DNA of 64,000 nucleotides, from NCBI GenBank assembly GCA_029945725.1, contig JAQSDB010000001.1, positions 186,001-250,000 of the forward strand, written 5' to 3'. Made by a program: the position numbers and the translations under genes. Source of the stretch: a bacterium (lineage in GTDB: Bacteria > Pseudomonadota > Gammaproteobacteria > Pseudomonadales > Moraxellaceae). Below the pieces are notes generated by a model, which was given only the letters and a program-made list of their open reading frames with translations, had not been told where the DNA came from and searched no databases. Shown here piece by piece: positions 44,671 through 53,857 of the stretch (position 1 is its first letter; every line of letters begins with the position of its first letter).

Positions 44671-46083
44671 CTATTCAGGTTTTTCACTGGCATGGCCGGG
44701 CTGTTGCAGCGGCAGTGTCAGAATGAAAGTTGTGCCTACTTCGGGTGTACTGCTGACTTCAATACGGCCGTGATGGCGCTGGCTGATGATGAAGTGGGAG
44801 ATTGACAGCCCCAGTCCGGTGCCTTGTCCAACCGTTTTGGTGGTGAAGAAGGGGTCAAAGATCTGCCGGCTGGTGTTGATGTTCATGCCAATGCCATTGT
44901 CTTCAACACGAATTTCCGCGTAAGGAGGAATGTGCCGTGTGCTGATCTGGATTAATGGCTTTTCCCGTTTTGCTTCCTGAATGGCTTGTGCAGCATTCTT
45001 CAGAAGATTCACCAGTACTTGCTGCAACTCTATGCCGGACGCCGGGAAGAGTGGCAGGCGATTATCGTAATCTTCCTCAATGACCAGTTTTGCATGCAGT
45101 GCGGGCATGGAGAGTTCAATGGCATTGCGCATGAACTCAACGCTGGCATGCGCAACGGTATTGAGGTTGGTGGGTTCCAGTTGCCTGCTGGAGCTGCGCG
45201 AGAACTCAAGCATATGCCGCACGATTTCGGCGGCGCGATGTCCGGCAGTTTCCATGCCGGCCAGAAAGCGGTTGATGTCGCGTGCTTCCAGATAATTGTG
45301 CAGCAGCTTCATGTCAAGGCCGAGGGCACTTGCTGCCGCCTGATTGCCGGGTTGTTGCGGGCTCAGACGGCGCTGCACGTTTTGCAGGCTTTGCAATATG
45401 GCGGCGAGGGGATTGTTGATCTCGTGCGCCATGCCGGCTGCCAGCTCGCCCAGCGATTTAAGTTTTTCATTCTGCAGCATCATGCTGTCGAGTTTTTGCC
45501 TGAGGGTGACATCGTCTACCCGAATGACGGCGCCAGTGAGCTCCAGCGAGTGCAGCGGATATACCGTGATATCGACGTATCGCGTGCTGTTCATGTGCTC
45601 GACTTTCACGTTTTCCTGCATGCGCGGTTCGCTGTTGGCAATCGCCTCATCAATCATTGCTGTCGTAACGGGAAGATCCGGATGAATTTCATGCAGACGA
45701 AAACCGAGGGCCTGCTTTTCGCGTATGCCGGTGGCAAGCTCGGCAGCAGCGTTCCAGTGCGTCACATGGCCGCTTGGGGTAACCCCGATCATGATGGATG
45801 GCATCGAGTTGATGATGCTGTTGAGATACTCCTTGGTTTCGTTCAGCAGGGCTGTGGTGATGCGATGGCGTTGTTCCGCTTGCTCCAGTGTGTCACTGGC
45901 CTGGCGCCATGATTCGGTGCGCGAACTGAGGCGTTTCTCAAGAAGTTCCAGTGTGGCGCGGAGGGAATGCAGCGCTTGTCTGCGCCGGCGCCGATTACGC
46001 AAGAGAATAAGGATGATGATGCTTTCGAGGGCGGCAAGGACAAGCGCAGCGAGCAGCAAATGTCTATCCTCCTTGGCTTGCAT
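44671..46083 (-). CDS. Membrane-anchored PAS sensor histidine kinase
   Basis: The 470 residues have one N-terminal membrane segment (LLLAALVLAALESIIILILL), a basic linker, a coiled coil (about 45-85), a PAS domain (SIINSMPSIMIGVTPSG... about 90-195), a DHp helix with His220 in AAGMAHEINNPLAAILQ, and an HATPase domain (QQVLVNLLKNAAQAI, EDNGIGM, TGLGLSIS). No receiver is fused and no regulator is next to it. The ATG comes 6 bases after the T run of the pbpG terminator, with no ribosome site. Lacks a periplasmic sensor domain, so senses inside or in the membrane. Confidence 0.9.
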   Translation of the reverse strand: MQAKEDRHLLLAALVLAALESIIILILLRNRRRRRQALHSLRATLELLEKRLSSRTESWRQASDTLEQAEQRHRITTALLNETKEYLNSIINSMPSIMIGVTPSGHVTHWNAAAELATGIREKQALGFRLHEIHPDLPVTTAMIDEAIANSEPRMQENVKVEHMNSTRYVDITVYPLHSLELTGAVIRVDDVTLRQKLDSMMLQNEKLKSLGELAAGMAHEINNPLAAILQSLQNVQRRLSPQQPGNQAAASALGLDMKLLHNYLEARDINRFLAGMETAGHRAAEIVRHMLEFSRSSSRQLEPTNLNTVAHASVEFMRNAIELSMPALHAKLVIEEDYDNRLPLFPASGIELQQVLVNLLKNAAQAIQEAKREKPLIQISTRHIPPYAEIRVEDNGIGMNINTSRQIFDPFFTTKTVGQGTGLGLSISHFIISQRHHGRIEVSSTPEVGTTFILTLPLQQPGHASEKPE

Positions 46084-46088
46084 TGATT

Positions 46089-46121
46089 CAAAAAAACAAA
46101 GCAGGGCAATGCCCTGCTTTG
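46089..46121 (-). terminator. Terminator of pbpG, touching the kinase start
   Basis: A perfect 11-bp stem CAAAGCAGGGC/GCCCTGCTTTG (46097-46107, 46111-46121) with a 3-base loop; on the minus strand seven or eight T follow. The next gene starts 6 bases later. Confidence 0.88.
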
Positions 46122-46146
46122 TCTGATGGTTGCCGCCTGCAATGTT

Positions 46147-47241
46147 TTACAGCGTGGCTTCGGGGCCATTCATGGCGGACTCCAGCCATTTTTTCACACG
46201 GTTAGCATCACCAATACGAGTGTAACGGCCAGCAGAGTCCATCAGCACAATGACAACCGGTATCGACTTGATGCGAGCCTGCATCACGAGGCACTTGCCG
46301 GCCTCGTTAATGAATCCGGTTTTTGAGACCTCAATGTTCCAGGTGTCATTTTTTACCAGTGCATTGGTGTTGCGATACTGAATACTGCGGCCACGACTGG
46401 AAACCATATGCTCGGTTGTTGTCGTATCCTGATGAATCTCGGGGTAAGAGCGTGCGGCCTTGACCATGCGTACCAGATCACTGGGCGAGGCGCTGTTTTC
46501 ACTATGCAGGCCGGTGCTGTCCAGAAACTGTGTGTGTGCCATGCCCAGTTCGCGGGCTTTGCGGTTCATTGCGGCCACAGCCGCTGGAGTACCGCCGGGA
46601 TAGGTGCGTGCCAGTGCCGCAGCGGCGCGATTCTCGGAGGCCATCAAGGCCACCAGCATCATTTCACTGCGGGGGAGTGTTGTGCCAACAGCAAGTCGTG
46701 AGCTGGTGTGGCGAAGATTATCGACATCAGCTTCCGTAATGGTGATGCTTTCATCCATGGGCAGTCGGGCATCAAGCACCACCATGGCGGTCATCAGCTT
46801 GGTGATGGAAGCGATTGGCATGGTGCGGCCGGGATTCTTGCTGTAGAGCAGTTCGCCTGTTTCCGCATTCATGACAACGGCGGCGCGCGACTCAAGCATG
46901 AGAGCTGACTGGGCGTTAGAGCTCTGGAAAATCTCGGTAGGGCCAATACGATGCGGCAAGTTGGCCAGAACAGCAAGCCGCTGCTGTTCTGTCGCGCTCA
47001 GGTGTGCAATCGGGGCACGATGCTTGCCGTACCGCGACACCTTTCGGCTGGCCTGTTTGTGGCTGGCATAGCTGTGTGCTTTCGCGCTGTTTTTGCGAGC
47101 ATCGGACTTTTTCTTCTGCAGGCTGCTTTTGCCAGGTGTGTCGGCAGTGCTTTTGGCAGTCGCAGCTACAGGCAGGCTGAGCCCCAAGGCAATGAAGCCG
47201 ATGAGCAGGGAGCGCAAGGTATAATTCAGAATCTGTCGCAT
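46147..47241 (-). CDS. pbpG: D-alanyl-D-alanine endopeptidase (PBP7/8 type)
   Basis: Cuts peptide cross-links in peptidoglycan, periplasmic. From the ATG at 47241 it has 364 residues: signal peptide (SLLIGFIALGLSLPVAATA), a Lys/Ser/Arg/His-rich linker of about 70 residues (SSLQKKKSDARKNSAKAHSY...), then the S11 peptidase core with the SxxK motif ASITKLM, the SxN-type MASENRAA and the KTG motif SKTGFINEAG. The basic linker is longer than in E. coli PbpG. An ATG at 47307 would add 22 residues without a signal peptide. Confidence 0.9.
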   Translation of the reverse strand: MRQILNYTLRSLLIGFIALGLSLPVAATAKSTADTPGKSSLQKKKSDARKNSAKAHSYASHKQASRKVSRYGKHRAPIAHLSATEQQRLAVLANLPHRIGPTEIFQSSNAQSALMLESRAAVVMNAETGELLYSKNPGRTMPIASITKLMTAMVVLDARLPMDESITITEADVDNLRHTSSRLAVGTTLPRSEMMLVALMASENRAAAALARTYPGGTPAAVAAMNRKARELGMAHTQFLDSTGLHSENSASPSDLVRMVKAARSYPEIHQDTTTTEHMVSSRGRSIQYRNTNALVKNDTWNIEVSKTGFINEAGKCLVMQARIKSIPVVIVLMDSAGRYTRIGDANRVKKWLESAMNGPEATL

Positions 47242-47588
47242 AAGCTGGGGTCTCGGTTTGCTGGCGCCGCAGCTAGTGCGGCGCTTCAATACACAAACAC
47301 AATCCATTGAAATATATGATTATCAAGGTAACAGTATATCAAGTGTTTGTTAACGCTTCCTGTGCGGCTCTTAACAAAATTGACATTTAGATAAAAACCT
47401 GGTGAATTTATTGTAACTGTATGATTTTCATTGTTTTTATTTTTTGTGTCAATAAGTGGGCGATGGAGCTGGCGGAGGGGCCGCCCCGGGCCTTCAGTAA
47501 TTGCCGCTGCTTCTCTGTGGAGGCTGCCCGTATTAACCTGTCCGGGTTGGCTCGATTCCCGGGCCGCTACGCATCTGGGAGTTAAAGT
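47242..47588. other. Divergent promoter region between pbpG and gacA
   Basis: Noncoding, with an A/T-rich left half (47300-47450) and a G/C-rich right half. A TTGACA (plus, 47380-47385) and a TATACT (minus, 47333-47338) occur, but neither pairs with a partner box at normal spacing. Nothing else was recognised. Confidence 0.5.
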
Positions 47589-48233
47589 GTGATCAAGGTT
47601 CTGGTGGTCGATGACCACGATCTGGTGCGCATGGGTATTACCCGCATGCTGGCGGATATCTCCGGCCTCAAAGTGGTTGGTGAGGCTGCCAGCGGCGAGG
47701 ATGCCTTGCGTCTGGCTCGCGAGCTTTCTCCCCAGGTGGTGCTGATGGATGTCAAGATGCCCGGCATTGGTGGGCTGGAGGCTACCCGCAAGCTGCTGCG
47801 CCAGGATCCGGATATACGGGTGGTGGCCGTGACAGTGTGTGATGAGGAGCCCTTTCCTTCGCGACTCCTCAAGGCTGGGGCTGCAGGCTATCTGACCAAG
47901 GGGGCGGCACTTGATGAAATGGTGCGTGCCATTCGTGTTGTGGCCAGTGGGCAGCGTTATATCAGCCCGGAGATTGCCCAGCAGTTGGCTATCAAGAATC
48001 TTGACAAGGAAAAGGCATCTCCCTTTGAGGCGCTCACCGAACGTGAAATGCAGATCGCCATGATGGTCGTGGGCTGCCAGAAAGTGCAGGAAATATCGGA
48101 CCGGCTTTTCCTTAGTCCGAAAACGGTGAATAGTTATCGCTACCGTATCTTCGAAAAACTGGCCATAGACAGTGATGTCGAGCTGACCCTGCTTGCTGTT
48201 CGCCATGGCTTGCTGAGTTCTGATCTCGTCTGA
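47589..48233 (+). CDS. gacA: Response regulator GacA/UvrY (LuxR/FixJ type)
   Basis: Output regulator of the GacS/GacA system, controlling Rsm/Csr small RNAs. The 214 residues comprise a receiver (VVDDHDLVRMGI, phospho-acceptor Asp54 in VVLMDVKMPG, Lys in LTKGA) and a LuxR-type helix-turn-helix (LTEREMQIAMMVVGCQKVQEIS... SPKTVNSYRYRIFEKL). GTG start at 47589. The order gacA-uvrC-pgsA-tRNA-Gly supports the assignment; the cognate GacS kinase is not in the window. Confidence 0.95.
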   Translation: MIKVLVVDDHDLVRMGITRMLADISGLKVVGEAASGEDALRLARELSPQVVLMDVKMPGIGGLEATRKLLRQDPDIRVVAVTVCDEEPFPSRLLKAGAAGYLTKGAALDEMVRAIRVVASGQRYISPEIAQQLAIKNLDKEKASPFEALTEREMQIAMMVVGCQKVQEISDRLFLSPKTVNSYRYRIFEKLAIDSDVELTLLAVRHGLLSSDLV

Positions 48234-48249
48234 CCCTCCGGACTTCTGC

Positions 48250-50091
48250 ATGACCTCTGCCCCGGCTGATCCAGCCGAGCATCTTTCTGCCATTCTCAAT
48301 ACCTTGCCCGCTTTGCCGGGTATTTATCGCATGCTCGGGCGCGATGGCGCTATTTTGTATGTGGGCAAGGCACGCAATCTGAAAAACCGCGTTAACTCGT
48401 ATTTCCAGAAGAACATTCCCAGTCCCAAGACGCGTGCTCTGGTTGAGCGTATTGCGCATATTGAAATCACCATTACAGCCTCTGAAACCGAGGCTCTGCT
48501 TCTTGAGCAGACGCTGATCAAGGAGCTGAAGCCCCCATACAATATTCTTCTACGCGACGATAAATCCTATCCCTATCTGTTTCTTTCAGATGCGGATGAA
48601 TATCCTCGCTTGGCATTTCATCGGGGCACAAAAAAAGAAAAAGGCCGGTATTTCGGACCCTATCCCAGCTCACAGGCGGTGCGTGAAAGTCTGCAGTTGA
48701 TGCAAAAGCTCTTTCAGGTAAGGCAATGTGACGACAGTTTTTTTCGTAATCGTGAGCGCCCCTGCCTGCAATACCAGATCAAGCGCTGTCGCGCTCCCTG
48801 CGTAAAGCTGGTCAGTCCGGAAGATTATGCTAATGATGTCGGGCATACCGTACTTTTTCTGGAGGGACGGAACGAGGAGGTCATGTTGGATCTTGTCGGA
48901 CGTATGAGCGAGGCATCAGAGAAGCTTGATTTTGAAACTGCCGTTGTTTATCGCGATCAGCTCACGACATTGCGGCGAGTCCAGGAGCAGCAATTTGTGA
49001 CTCGCGATGCCGGACAGGCTGATGTGATCGGTGTCGCCGCCCAGCCTGGCGGGGTCTGTGTGCATATATTGTTTGTGCGAGAGGGGCGGGTACTGGGTAG
49101 CAAGGCGTTTTACCCTAATATGTTTGGTGAAACATCGGTGGCGGATATTCTGGCGGAATTTCTGCCCTCTTTTTATTTGCAGACGGAGAGTGGCAGGGAT
49201 GTTCCGGATGAAATCATCCTGAGTGAAGCCTTGCCTGATGCGGAGGTCTTGCGCGAGGCGATTCGAACCCTGCACGGCCGCGACGTACAGATCAAGCATC
49301 GTGTGCGCGAAACCCGTCAGGCATGGATGCAAATGGCCAGGATGAATGCCGAGCAGGGTCTTGCGGCCAGCCTTGCCAACCGCATGAATCTCGGGGCGCG
49401 GTTTGTAGCCCTGCAACAGGCACTGGGCCGTGATGCCCCGATTACCCGCATGGAGTGTTTTGATATCAGCCACACCATGGGCGAAGCCACAGTGGCTTCC
49501 TGTGTGGTGTTTGATGAGAACGGGCCGCGCAAGCAGGATTACCGTCTCTTCAATATTGAAGGCATTACCCCTGGTGATGACTATGCCGCCATGCAGCAGG
49601 CCCTGAGGCGGCGTTATCAGCGTTTAAAGAGTAGTGAGGCTCGCTTGCCCGATATTCTTTTCATTGATGGCGGTAAGGGACAGCTTGCCCAGGCGATTGC
49701 TGTACTGTCCGAGCTCGACATTAACGGGGTGACGTTAATTGGTATCGCCAAGGGGGAGGGGCGTAAACCTGGCCTTGAAACCCTGCATTTTGCAGATGGC
49801 GCTGATTTGCAGCTCCCGGCAGACTCCCCCGGTGCGCACCTGACCCAGCATATTCGCGACGAAGCACATCGCTTCGCCATTACCGGGCATCGAGCCCGTC
49901 GTGGCAAGCAGCGTAATCGTTCGTCACTGGAAGATATTCCTGGCGTTGGTCCCAAAAAGCGCCGGGATCTCATCCTCCATTTTGGCGGTTTACAGGAGGT
50001 GGCCCGTGCCAGCATCAAGGACCTCGCGACGGCGCCGGGGATTAGTTTAAGATTGGCCGAAGCCATCTACGATGCCATGCACAGCCATTGA
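48250..50091 (+). CDS. uvrC: UvrABC excinuclease subunit C
   Basis: Makes the two incisions of nucleotide excision repair. The 613 residues show the GIY-YIG domain (LPGIYRMLGRDGAILYVGKARNLKNRV), a Cys-rich segment (CLQYQIKRCRAPC), the UvrB-interacting UVR helix, the RNase H-like C-terminal nuclease (FDISHTMGEATVASCVVFDE) and a helix-hairpin-helix end (LEDIPGVGPKKRRDLILHFGG). It starts 17 bases after gacA and is probably co-transcribed with it. Confidence 0.97.
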   Translation: MTSAPADPAEHLSAILNTLPALPGIYRMLGRDGAILYVGKARNLKNRVNSYFQKNIPSPKTRALVERIAHIEITITASETEALLLEQTLIKELKPPYNILLRDDKSYPYLFLSDADEYPRLAFHRGTKKEKGRYFGPYPSSQAVRESLQLMQKLFQVRQCDDSFFRNRERPCLQYQIKRCRAPCVKLVSPEDYANDVGHTVLFLEGRNEEVMLDLVGRMSEASEKLDFETAVVYRDQLTTLRRVQEQQFVTRDAGQADVIGVAAQPGGVCVHILFVREGRVLGSKAFYPNMFGETSVADILAEFLPSFYLQTESGRDVPDEIILSEALPDAEVLREAIRTLHGRDVQIKHRVRETRQAWMQMARMNAEQGLAASLANRMNLGARFVALQQALGRDAPITRMECFDISHTMGEATVASCVVFDENGPRKQDYRLFNIEGITPGDDYAAMQQALRRRYQRLKSSEARLPDILFIDGGKGQLAQAIAVLSELDINGVTLIGIAKGEGRKPGLETLHFADGADLQLPADSPGAHLTQHIRDEAHRFAITGHRARRGKQRNRSSLEDIPGVGPKKRRDLILHFGGLQEVARASIKDLATAPGISLRLAEAIYDAMHSH

Positions 50092-50142
50092 GCAGGATCG
50101 CAGGCAACGGCTCTGCCGTTGTAGCTGTTACTGGAGACTGTA

Positions 50143-50736
50143 TTGAGCGCTTCTTCTGTGTGGAATATCCCGAACGCGCTTACCTTGTTGCGTATAGTCC
50201 TTATTCCGGTGCTGGTAGCGCTGGCCTATATTCCGTTTGTTGGCGGCTCGGTTGCCGCCGAGCTTCCTTTCGAGTGGCGCTATCTCACGGCAGCCATCGT
50301 TTTCCTGATAGCCGCACTGACTGACTGGTTTGATGGCTATCTTGCCCGCACGCTGAACCAGACCTCTGCCTTTGGCCGGTTTCTGGATCCTGTGGCGGAC
50401 AAGCTCATGGTGGCGGCAGCGCTGATCATCCTGGTGCAGTGGCATTCCAATAATGTCCTGATGGTGGTTTCTGCCATCGTGATTGTGTCCCGGGAAATCA
50501 CCATTTCTGCGTTGCGTGAATGGATGGCCGAGCTGGGCAAGCGTGCCAGCGTCGCGGTTTCCTATATTGGCAAGCTCAAGACGACCATGCAGATGACGGC
50601 AATCACGGTTCTATTGTTGCATCATCCAGTGCTGGATCAGGCGGGCTTTGTCCTGCTTATTGTGGCGGCAGCGCTCACGCTGTGGTCTATGTGCATTTAT
50701 CTGAAGGCGGCTTGGCCGTATTTGCGTCAGCCCTGA
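50143..50736 (+). CDS. pgsA: CDP-diacylglycerol-glycerol-3-phosphate phosphatidyltransferase
   Basis: Commits CDP-diacylglycerol to phosphatidylglycerol, inner membrane. The 197 residues carry the CDP-alcohol transferase motif in LTDWFDGYLARTLNQTSAFGRFLDPVADK, and four or five membrane helices. TTG start at 50143 with GGAG 6 bases upstream. The slightly long second loop (VGGSVAAELPFEWRY) is the form of Pseudomonadales enzymes. It follows uvrC by 52 bases. Confidence 0.95.
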   Translation: MSASSVWNIPNALTLLRIVLIPVLVALAYIPFVGGSVAAELPFEWRYLTAAIVFLIAALTDWFDGYLARTLNQTSAFGRFLDPVADKLMVAAALIILVQWHSNNVLMVVSAIVIVSREITISALREWMAELGKRASVAVSYIGKLKTTMQMTAITVLLLHHPVLDQAGFVLLIVAAALTLWSMCIYLKAAWPYLRQP

Positions 50737-50756
50737 TTTTTCTTTTTTGCAGTGCG

Positions 50757-50784
50757 TTGACAGGCCGAGTCTCATCAGTACAAT
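50757..50784 (+). promoter_or_regulatory. Promoter of tRNA-Gly (copy 2)
   Basis: TTGACA (50757-50762), 16-base spacer, TACAAT (50779-50784), with a GCGGCC discriminator. The tRNA begins 58 bases downstream, so a leader is removed by processing. Confidence 0.75.
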
Positions 50785-50841
50785 GCGGCCTCCACTCTGC
50801 AGGCATGTTCTTGAAGAAGGCGTCTGAAGGCAAAGTGGCTT

Positions 50842-50917
<76 letters not shown>

Positions 50918-50930
50918 GATTAAAAACATC

Positions 50931-50956
50931 AAAAAGCCGGCTGCTGCCGGCTTTTT
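50931..50956. terminator. Terminator after tRNA-Gly copy 2
   Basis: GCCGGC/GCCGGC stem (50936-50941, 50946-50951) with TGCT loop, five A before and five T after. Confidence 0.88.
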
Positions 50957-51053
50957 GTTTTGTGCGGATTTTGTGCGGTGAGGGCAGCCGGCCTGTTCAA
51001 GGCTGGCGCCGGCCTTTACCATTGTCAGCCTTCTGAGAACGGCGGAGATCAGC

Positions 51054-51932
51054 ATGATTAGCGGCAGTCTCGTTGCCCTGGTGACCCCTATGCATCGCGA
51101 TGGCGCGGTGGACTGGGATGCCTTGCAGCGTTTGGTTGAGTGGCACGTCGCCGAAGGCACAAATGCCATCGTCGCCGTTGGTACCACCGGTGAATCGGCC
51201 ACGCTGAATGTGGACGAGCATCTGGCCGTGATCAAGGCTGTTATCAAGACCGCTGCCGGCCGCCTGGCAGTGATTGCCGGCACCGGTGCCAACTCCACCT
51301 CGGAAGCGATTGCACTGACTCGTGCAGCGGCCGAGATTGGCGCGGATGCCTGCCTGCTCGTCACTCCCTATTACAACAAGCCGACCCAGGAAGGCCTGTT
51401 CCAGCATTACAAGGCAATTGCGGAAGCAGTCGCCATTCCCCAGATTCTCTACAACGTGCCCGGTCGTACGGGTGTGGACATGCAGAATGCTACGGTCGCC
51501 AGGCTGGCCGGCACGCCCAATATCGTGGCGATCAAGGATGCCACCGGTGATCTTGAGCGTGGTCGCGAGTTGATCGCTCTGGTCGATGGCAGGATGGCGG
51601 TCTATTCGGGTGATGATGCCACTGCCCATGAGCTTATTCTGCTGGGTGCCAAGGGTAATATCTCGGTCACCGCCAATGTGGCGCCGGGCATCATGGCCAG
51701 GGTTTGTGCTGCTGCCCTCAAGGGGGATGCCGAAACGGCCCGTGCCCTGAATGCGCCACTGGTCGCCCTGCACCGGGATTTGTTTATCGAGTCCAACCCC
51801 ATTCCGGTGAAGTGGGCCCTGCATGAAATGGGGCGCATTGATACGGGCATACGCCTGCCACTTACCGTATTGTCCGAGTCTTGTCGCGAGCCCGTGCGAG
51901 CCGCATTGCGCCAGGCCGGAGTATTGTCCTGA
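51054..51932 (+). CDS. dapA: 4-hydroxy-tetrahydrodipicolinate synthase
   Basis: First step of the diaminopimelate/lysine branch: condenses pyruvate with aspartate semialdehyde; cytosolic tetramer. The 292 residues show GTTGESATLNVDEH, the catalytic-triad region LVTPYYNKPTQEGLFQHY, ILYNVPGRTGVDM, the Schiff-base Lys in IVAIKDATGD and YSGDDATAHELILLGAKG. The stop shares a base with bamC. No lysine riboswitch was seen in the 135 bases upstream. Confidence 0.97.
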   Translation: MISGSLVALVTPMHRDGAVDWDALQRLVEWHVAEGTNAIVAVGTTGESATLNVDEHLAVIKAVIKTAAGRLAVIAGTGANSTSEAIALTRAAAEIGADACLLVTPYYNKPTQEGLFQHYKAIAEAVAIPQILYNVPGRTGVDMQNATVARLAGTPNIVAIKDATGDLERGRELIALVDGRMAVYSGDDATAHELILLGAKGNISVTANVAPGIMARVCAAALKGDAETARALNAPLVALHRDLFIESNPIPVKWALHEMGRIDTGIRLPLTVLSESCREPVRAALRQAGVLS

Positions 51933-52597
51933 TGATTTTGCGTCGCGTGTTTTGTCTGGCTCCCTGTCTGGGGCTGGTAGTGGCATTGGCGGGTTGCAGC
52001 AGCTTATTTCGTGACCGTGCCAGTGATTACCGCATGGCTCAGGAGTTGCCGCCCCTGACCCTGCCGCAGGGTCATGAAAGCCGTCCGATCAAGCCGCTGT
52101 ATCCCATTCCAGCTGGCGGTGCCAGTACCAAGGCCGAGTGGCCGAAGAAATTCGAAGCCCCCCAGCCCAAACCGCTGATGCTCTCCGCTGAAGCGGCAAA
52201 TACGGCAGCCCAGCCGGACGCTACTACGGCTGTCCCCGAAAAGCCCGTATTGACGCAGGATGGCAACGCCTATCCCGTACTCAGCATTACCGGTGATTTC
52301 AACTCCGTTTGGGATCGTCTGGATATTGCGCTGCGCACGGGCAATGTGAAGGTGGATGACCGCGATCAGCGCACCGGGCTTTATTACCTTGATATGCCAG
52401 GTCCCGATGGCAAGAAGACGATTTACCAGTTGCGAGTGACACGCAGCCAGAGCTCCTACATCCTCGCCCTGCAAAAAGATGATGACACCCTGGCGCCAGA
52501 AGCCATGACCCGTACCCTGTTTGAGTCGATTGTCAGCCACTGGCCCCCTGAATCCGGAGAAATAAATGGAAAAGCGCGAACTCCTCTACACAGGTAA
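51932..52597 (+). CDS. bamC: Outer-membrane assembly lipoprotein BamC
   Basis: Lipoprotein of the BAM complex. From the ATG at 51932 it has 221 residues: lipoprotein signal with LAGC (Cys about residue 21), the unstructured BamD-binding start [25 protein letters not shown], and a single helix-grip-type domain ([27 protein letters not shown]). It is shorter than E. coli BamC, lacking the second C-terminal domain, like Pseudomonas forms. The last 32 bases overlap purC in another frame. Confidence 0.88.
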   Translation: MILRRVFCLAPCLGLVVALAGCSSLFRDRASDYRMAQELPPLTLPQGHESRPIKPLYPIPAGGASTKAEWPKKFEAPQPKPLMLSAEAANTAAQPDATTAVPEKPVLTQDGNAYPVLSITGDFNSVWDRLDIALRTGNVKVDDRDQRTGLYYLDMPGPDGKKTIYQLRVTRSQSSYILALQKDDDTLAPEAMTRTLFESIVSHWPPESGEINGKARTPLHR

Positions 52598-53279
52598 GGC
52601 CAAGTCTGTTTATGCGACGGATAATGCCGATCAGGTGGTGATCCTGTATCGCAACGATACCTCAGCCCTTGACGGCAAGCGTATTGAACAGCTCGACCGC
52701 AAGGGCATGGTGAACAACAAGTTCAATGCCTTCATCATGGACAAGCTGGCGGCGGCCGGCATTCCTGTGCACCATGAAAAGCTGCTCTCGGATACCGAGT
52801 CGCTGGTCAAGCGTCTGGACATGATTCCGGTCGAGTGCGTAGTACGCAACTTCGCCGCCGGCAGCCTGGTGCGCCGTCTCGGGGTCGAGGAAGGGCTGGC
52901 GCTGAATCCTCCGACCTTCGAGCTGTTTCTGAAGAACGATGCCCTCGGTGATCCCATGGTCAACGAGTACCACGTGCGCTCCTTTGGCTGGGCGACAGAT
53001 GAGCAGCTCAACCGCATGAAAGTGCTGTCTTTTCAGGTAAATGATGTGCTCAGCAAGCTGTTTGATGCCGGCAATATGCTGCTGGTTGATTTCAAGCTTG
53101 AGTTCGGTACTTTTCATGGCGAGATCATGCTGGGTGACGAATTTTCCCCGGATGGCTGTCGCCTTTGGGACAAGGACACGCGCAAGAAGCTGGACAAGGA
53201 TCGCTTCCGCCAGAACCTTGGCAATGTGGTTGAAGCCTATGAAGAAGTAGGCCAGCGCCTCGGCATAACGTTCGATTGA
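52566..53279 (+). CDS. purC: Phosphoribosylaminoimidazole-succinocarboxamide synthase
   Basis: SAICAR synthetase of purine biosynthesis. The 237 residues start [19 protein letters not shown], with [24 protein letters not shown], and [34 protein letters not shown] ribosome site lies in the end of bamC and the ATG is 32 bases before its stop, so the genes overlap. Confidence 0.97.
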   Translation: MEKRELLYTGKAKSVYATDNADQVVILYRNDTSALDGKRIEQLDRKGMVNNKFNAFIMDKLAAAGIPVHHEKLLSDTESLVKRLDMIPVECVVRNFAAGSLVRRLGVEEGLALNPPTFELFLKNDALGDPMVNEYHVRSFGWATDEQLNRMKVLSFQVNDVLSKLFDAGNMLLVDFKLEFGTFHGEIMLGDEFSPDGCRLWDKDTRKKLDKDRFRQNLGNVVEAYEEVGQRLGITFD

Positions 53280-53373
53280 GACCGGATTGCCGGCTTTATT
53301 CCAGCCTGTCACACTCGAACGACGACGGACGCGGCCAGCCGCGCTGTCTGCCCATCCTCATGGAGTCTGAAAA

Positions 53374-53568
53374 ATGAACAAGAATATTCTGCGTCTCGTG
53401 GCTGTGGCGGCTCTGGCCACTTCTTTGAGCGGCTGCTTTCTGACCAAGATCGTGACGGTGCCCATGCGTGTTGTGGGTGCCGTGGTTTCCATCATCCCGG
53501 TAGCTGGTAATACCGCCAACTCGGCGATTCAGACTGCTGCCAACACCGTGGACGACATTCCTCTGTAA
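53374..53568 (+). CDS. Small lipoprotein (DUF6726-like)
   Basis: A 64-residue lipoprotein: signal peptide with lipobox LSGC (Cys21), then FLTKIVTVPMRVVGAVVSIIPVAGNTANSAIQTAAN, which resembles small Pseudomonas lipoproteins of the DUF6726 family. Located between purC and tRNA-Ser. GGAG lies 8-10 bases before the ATG. Function unknown; envelope association is inferred from the lipobox. Confidence 0.8.
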   Translation: MNKNILRLVAVAALATSLSGCFLTKIVTVPMRVVGAVVSIIPVAGNTANSAIQTAANTVDDIPL

Positions 53569-53615
53569 TTGCTCTTGTTATGGCGGGGCTGAGCCGGTAT
53601 CTTTTGCGCCCCGTC

Positions 53616-53705
53616 GGAGAGGTGGCAGAGTGGTTGAATGTACCTGACTCGAAATCAGGCGTAGGTGCAAGCCTACCGAGGGTTCGAATCCCTCTCTCTC
53701 CGCCA
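53616..53705 (+). tRNA. tRNA-Ser (anticodon CGA)
   Basis: 90 bases with the long variable arm of Ser tRNAs (GTAGGTGCAAGCCTAC), acceptor GGAGAGG/TCTCTCC (one wobble), encoded CCA. The loop CTCGAAA gives anticodon CGA, reading TCG. Confidence 0.95.
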
Positions 53706-53711
53706 GAATAT

Positions 53712-53740
53712 AAAAAGCCCCGCCGGTAGCGGGGCTTTTT
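53712..53740. terminator. Terminator after tRNA-Ser
   Basis: GCCCCGC/GCGGGGC stem with 5-base loop, five A before and five T after. Confidence 0.9.
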
Positions 53741-53817
53741 ATTGCCTGCTTTCCGGGCTTCGCCACTAAAAGCCTGTGGAAGCGGTGTTGTTCCGCAAAT
53801 AGCCGCCGCCGCCCGTG

Positions 53818-53823
53818 TATAAT
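53818..53823 (+). promoter_or_regulatory. -10 element of gltX
   Basis: A perfect TATAAT, 35 bases before the gltX ATG; the -35 is not obvious. Confidence 0.5.
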
Positions 53824-53857
53824 TTTGCCTCGTTTTCGTTTCCTGCCGGATCGCGCC

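Noticed and set aside
50918-51053. Lysine riboswitch ahead of dapA
   Set aside because: The gap is short, begins with the tRNA terminator, and shows none of the expected conserved blocks.
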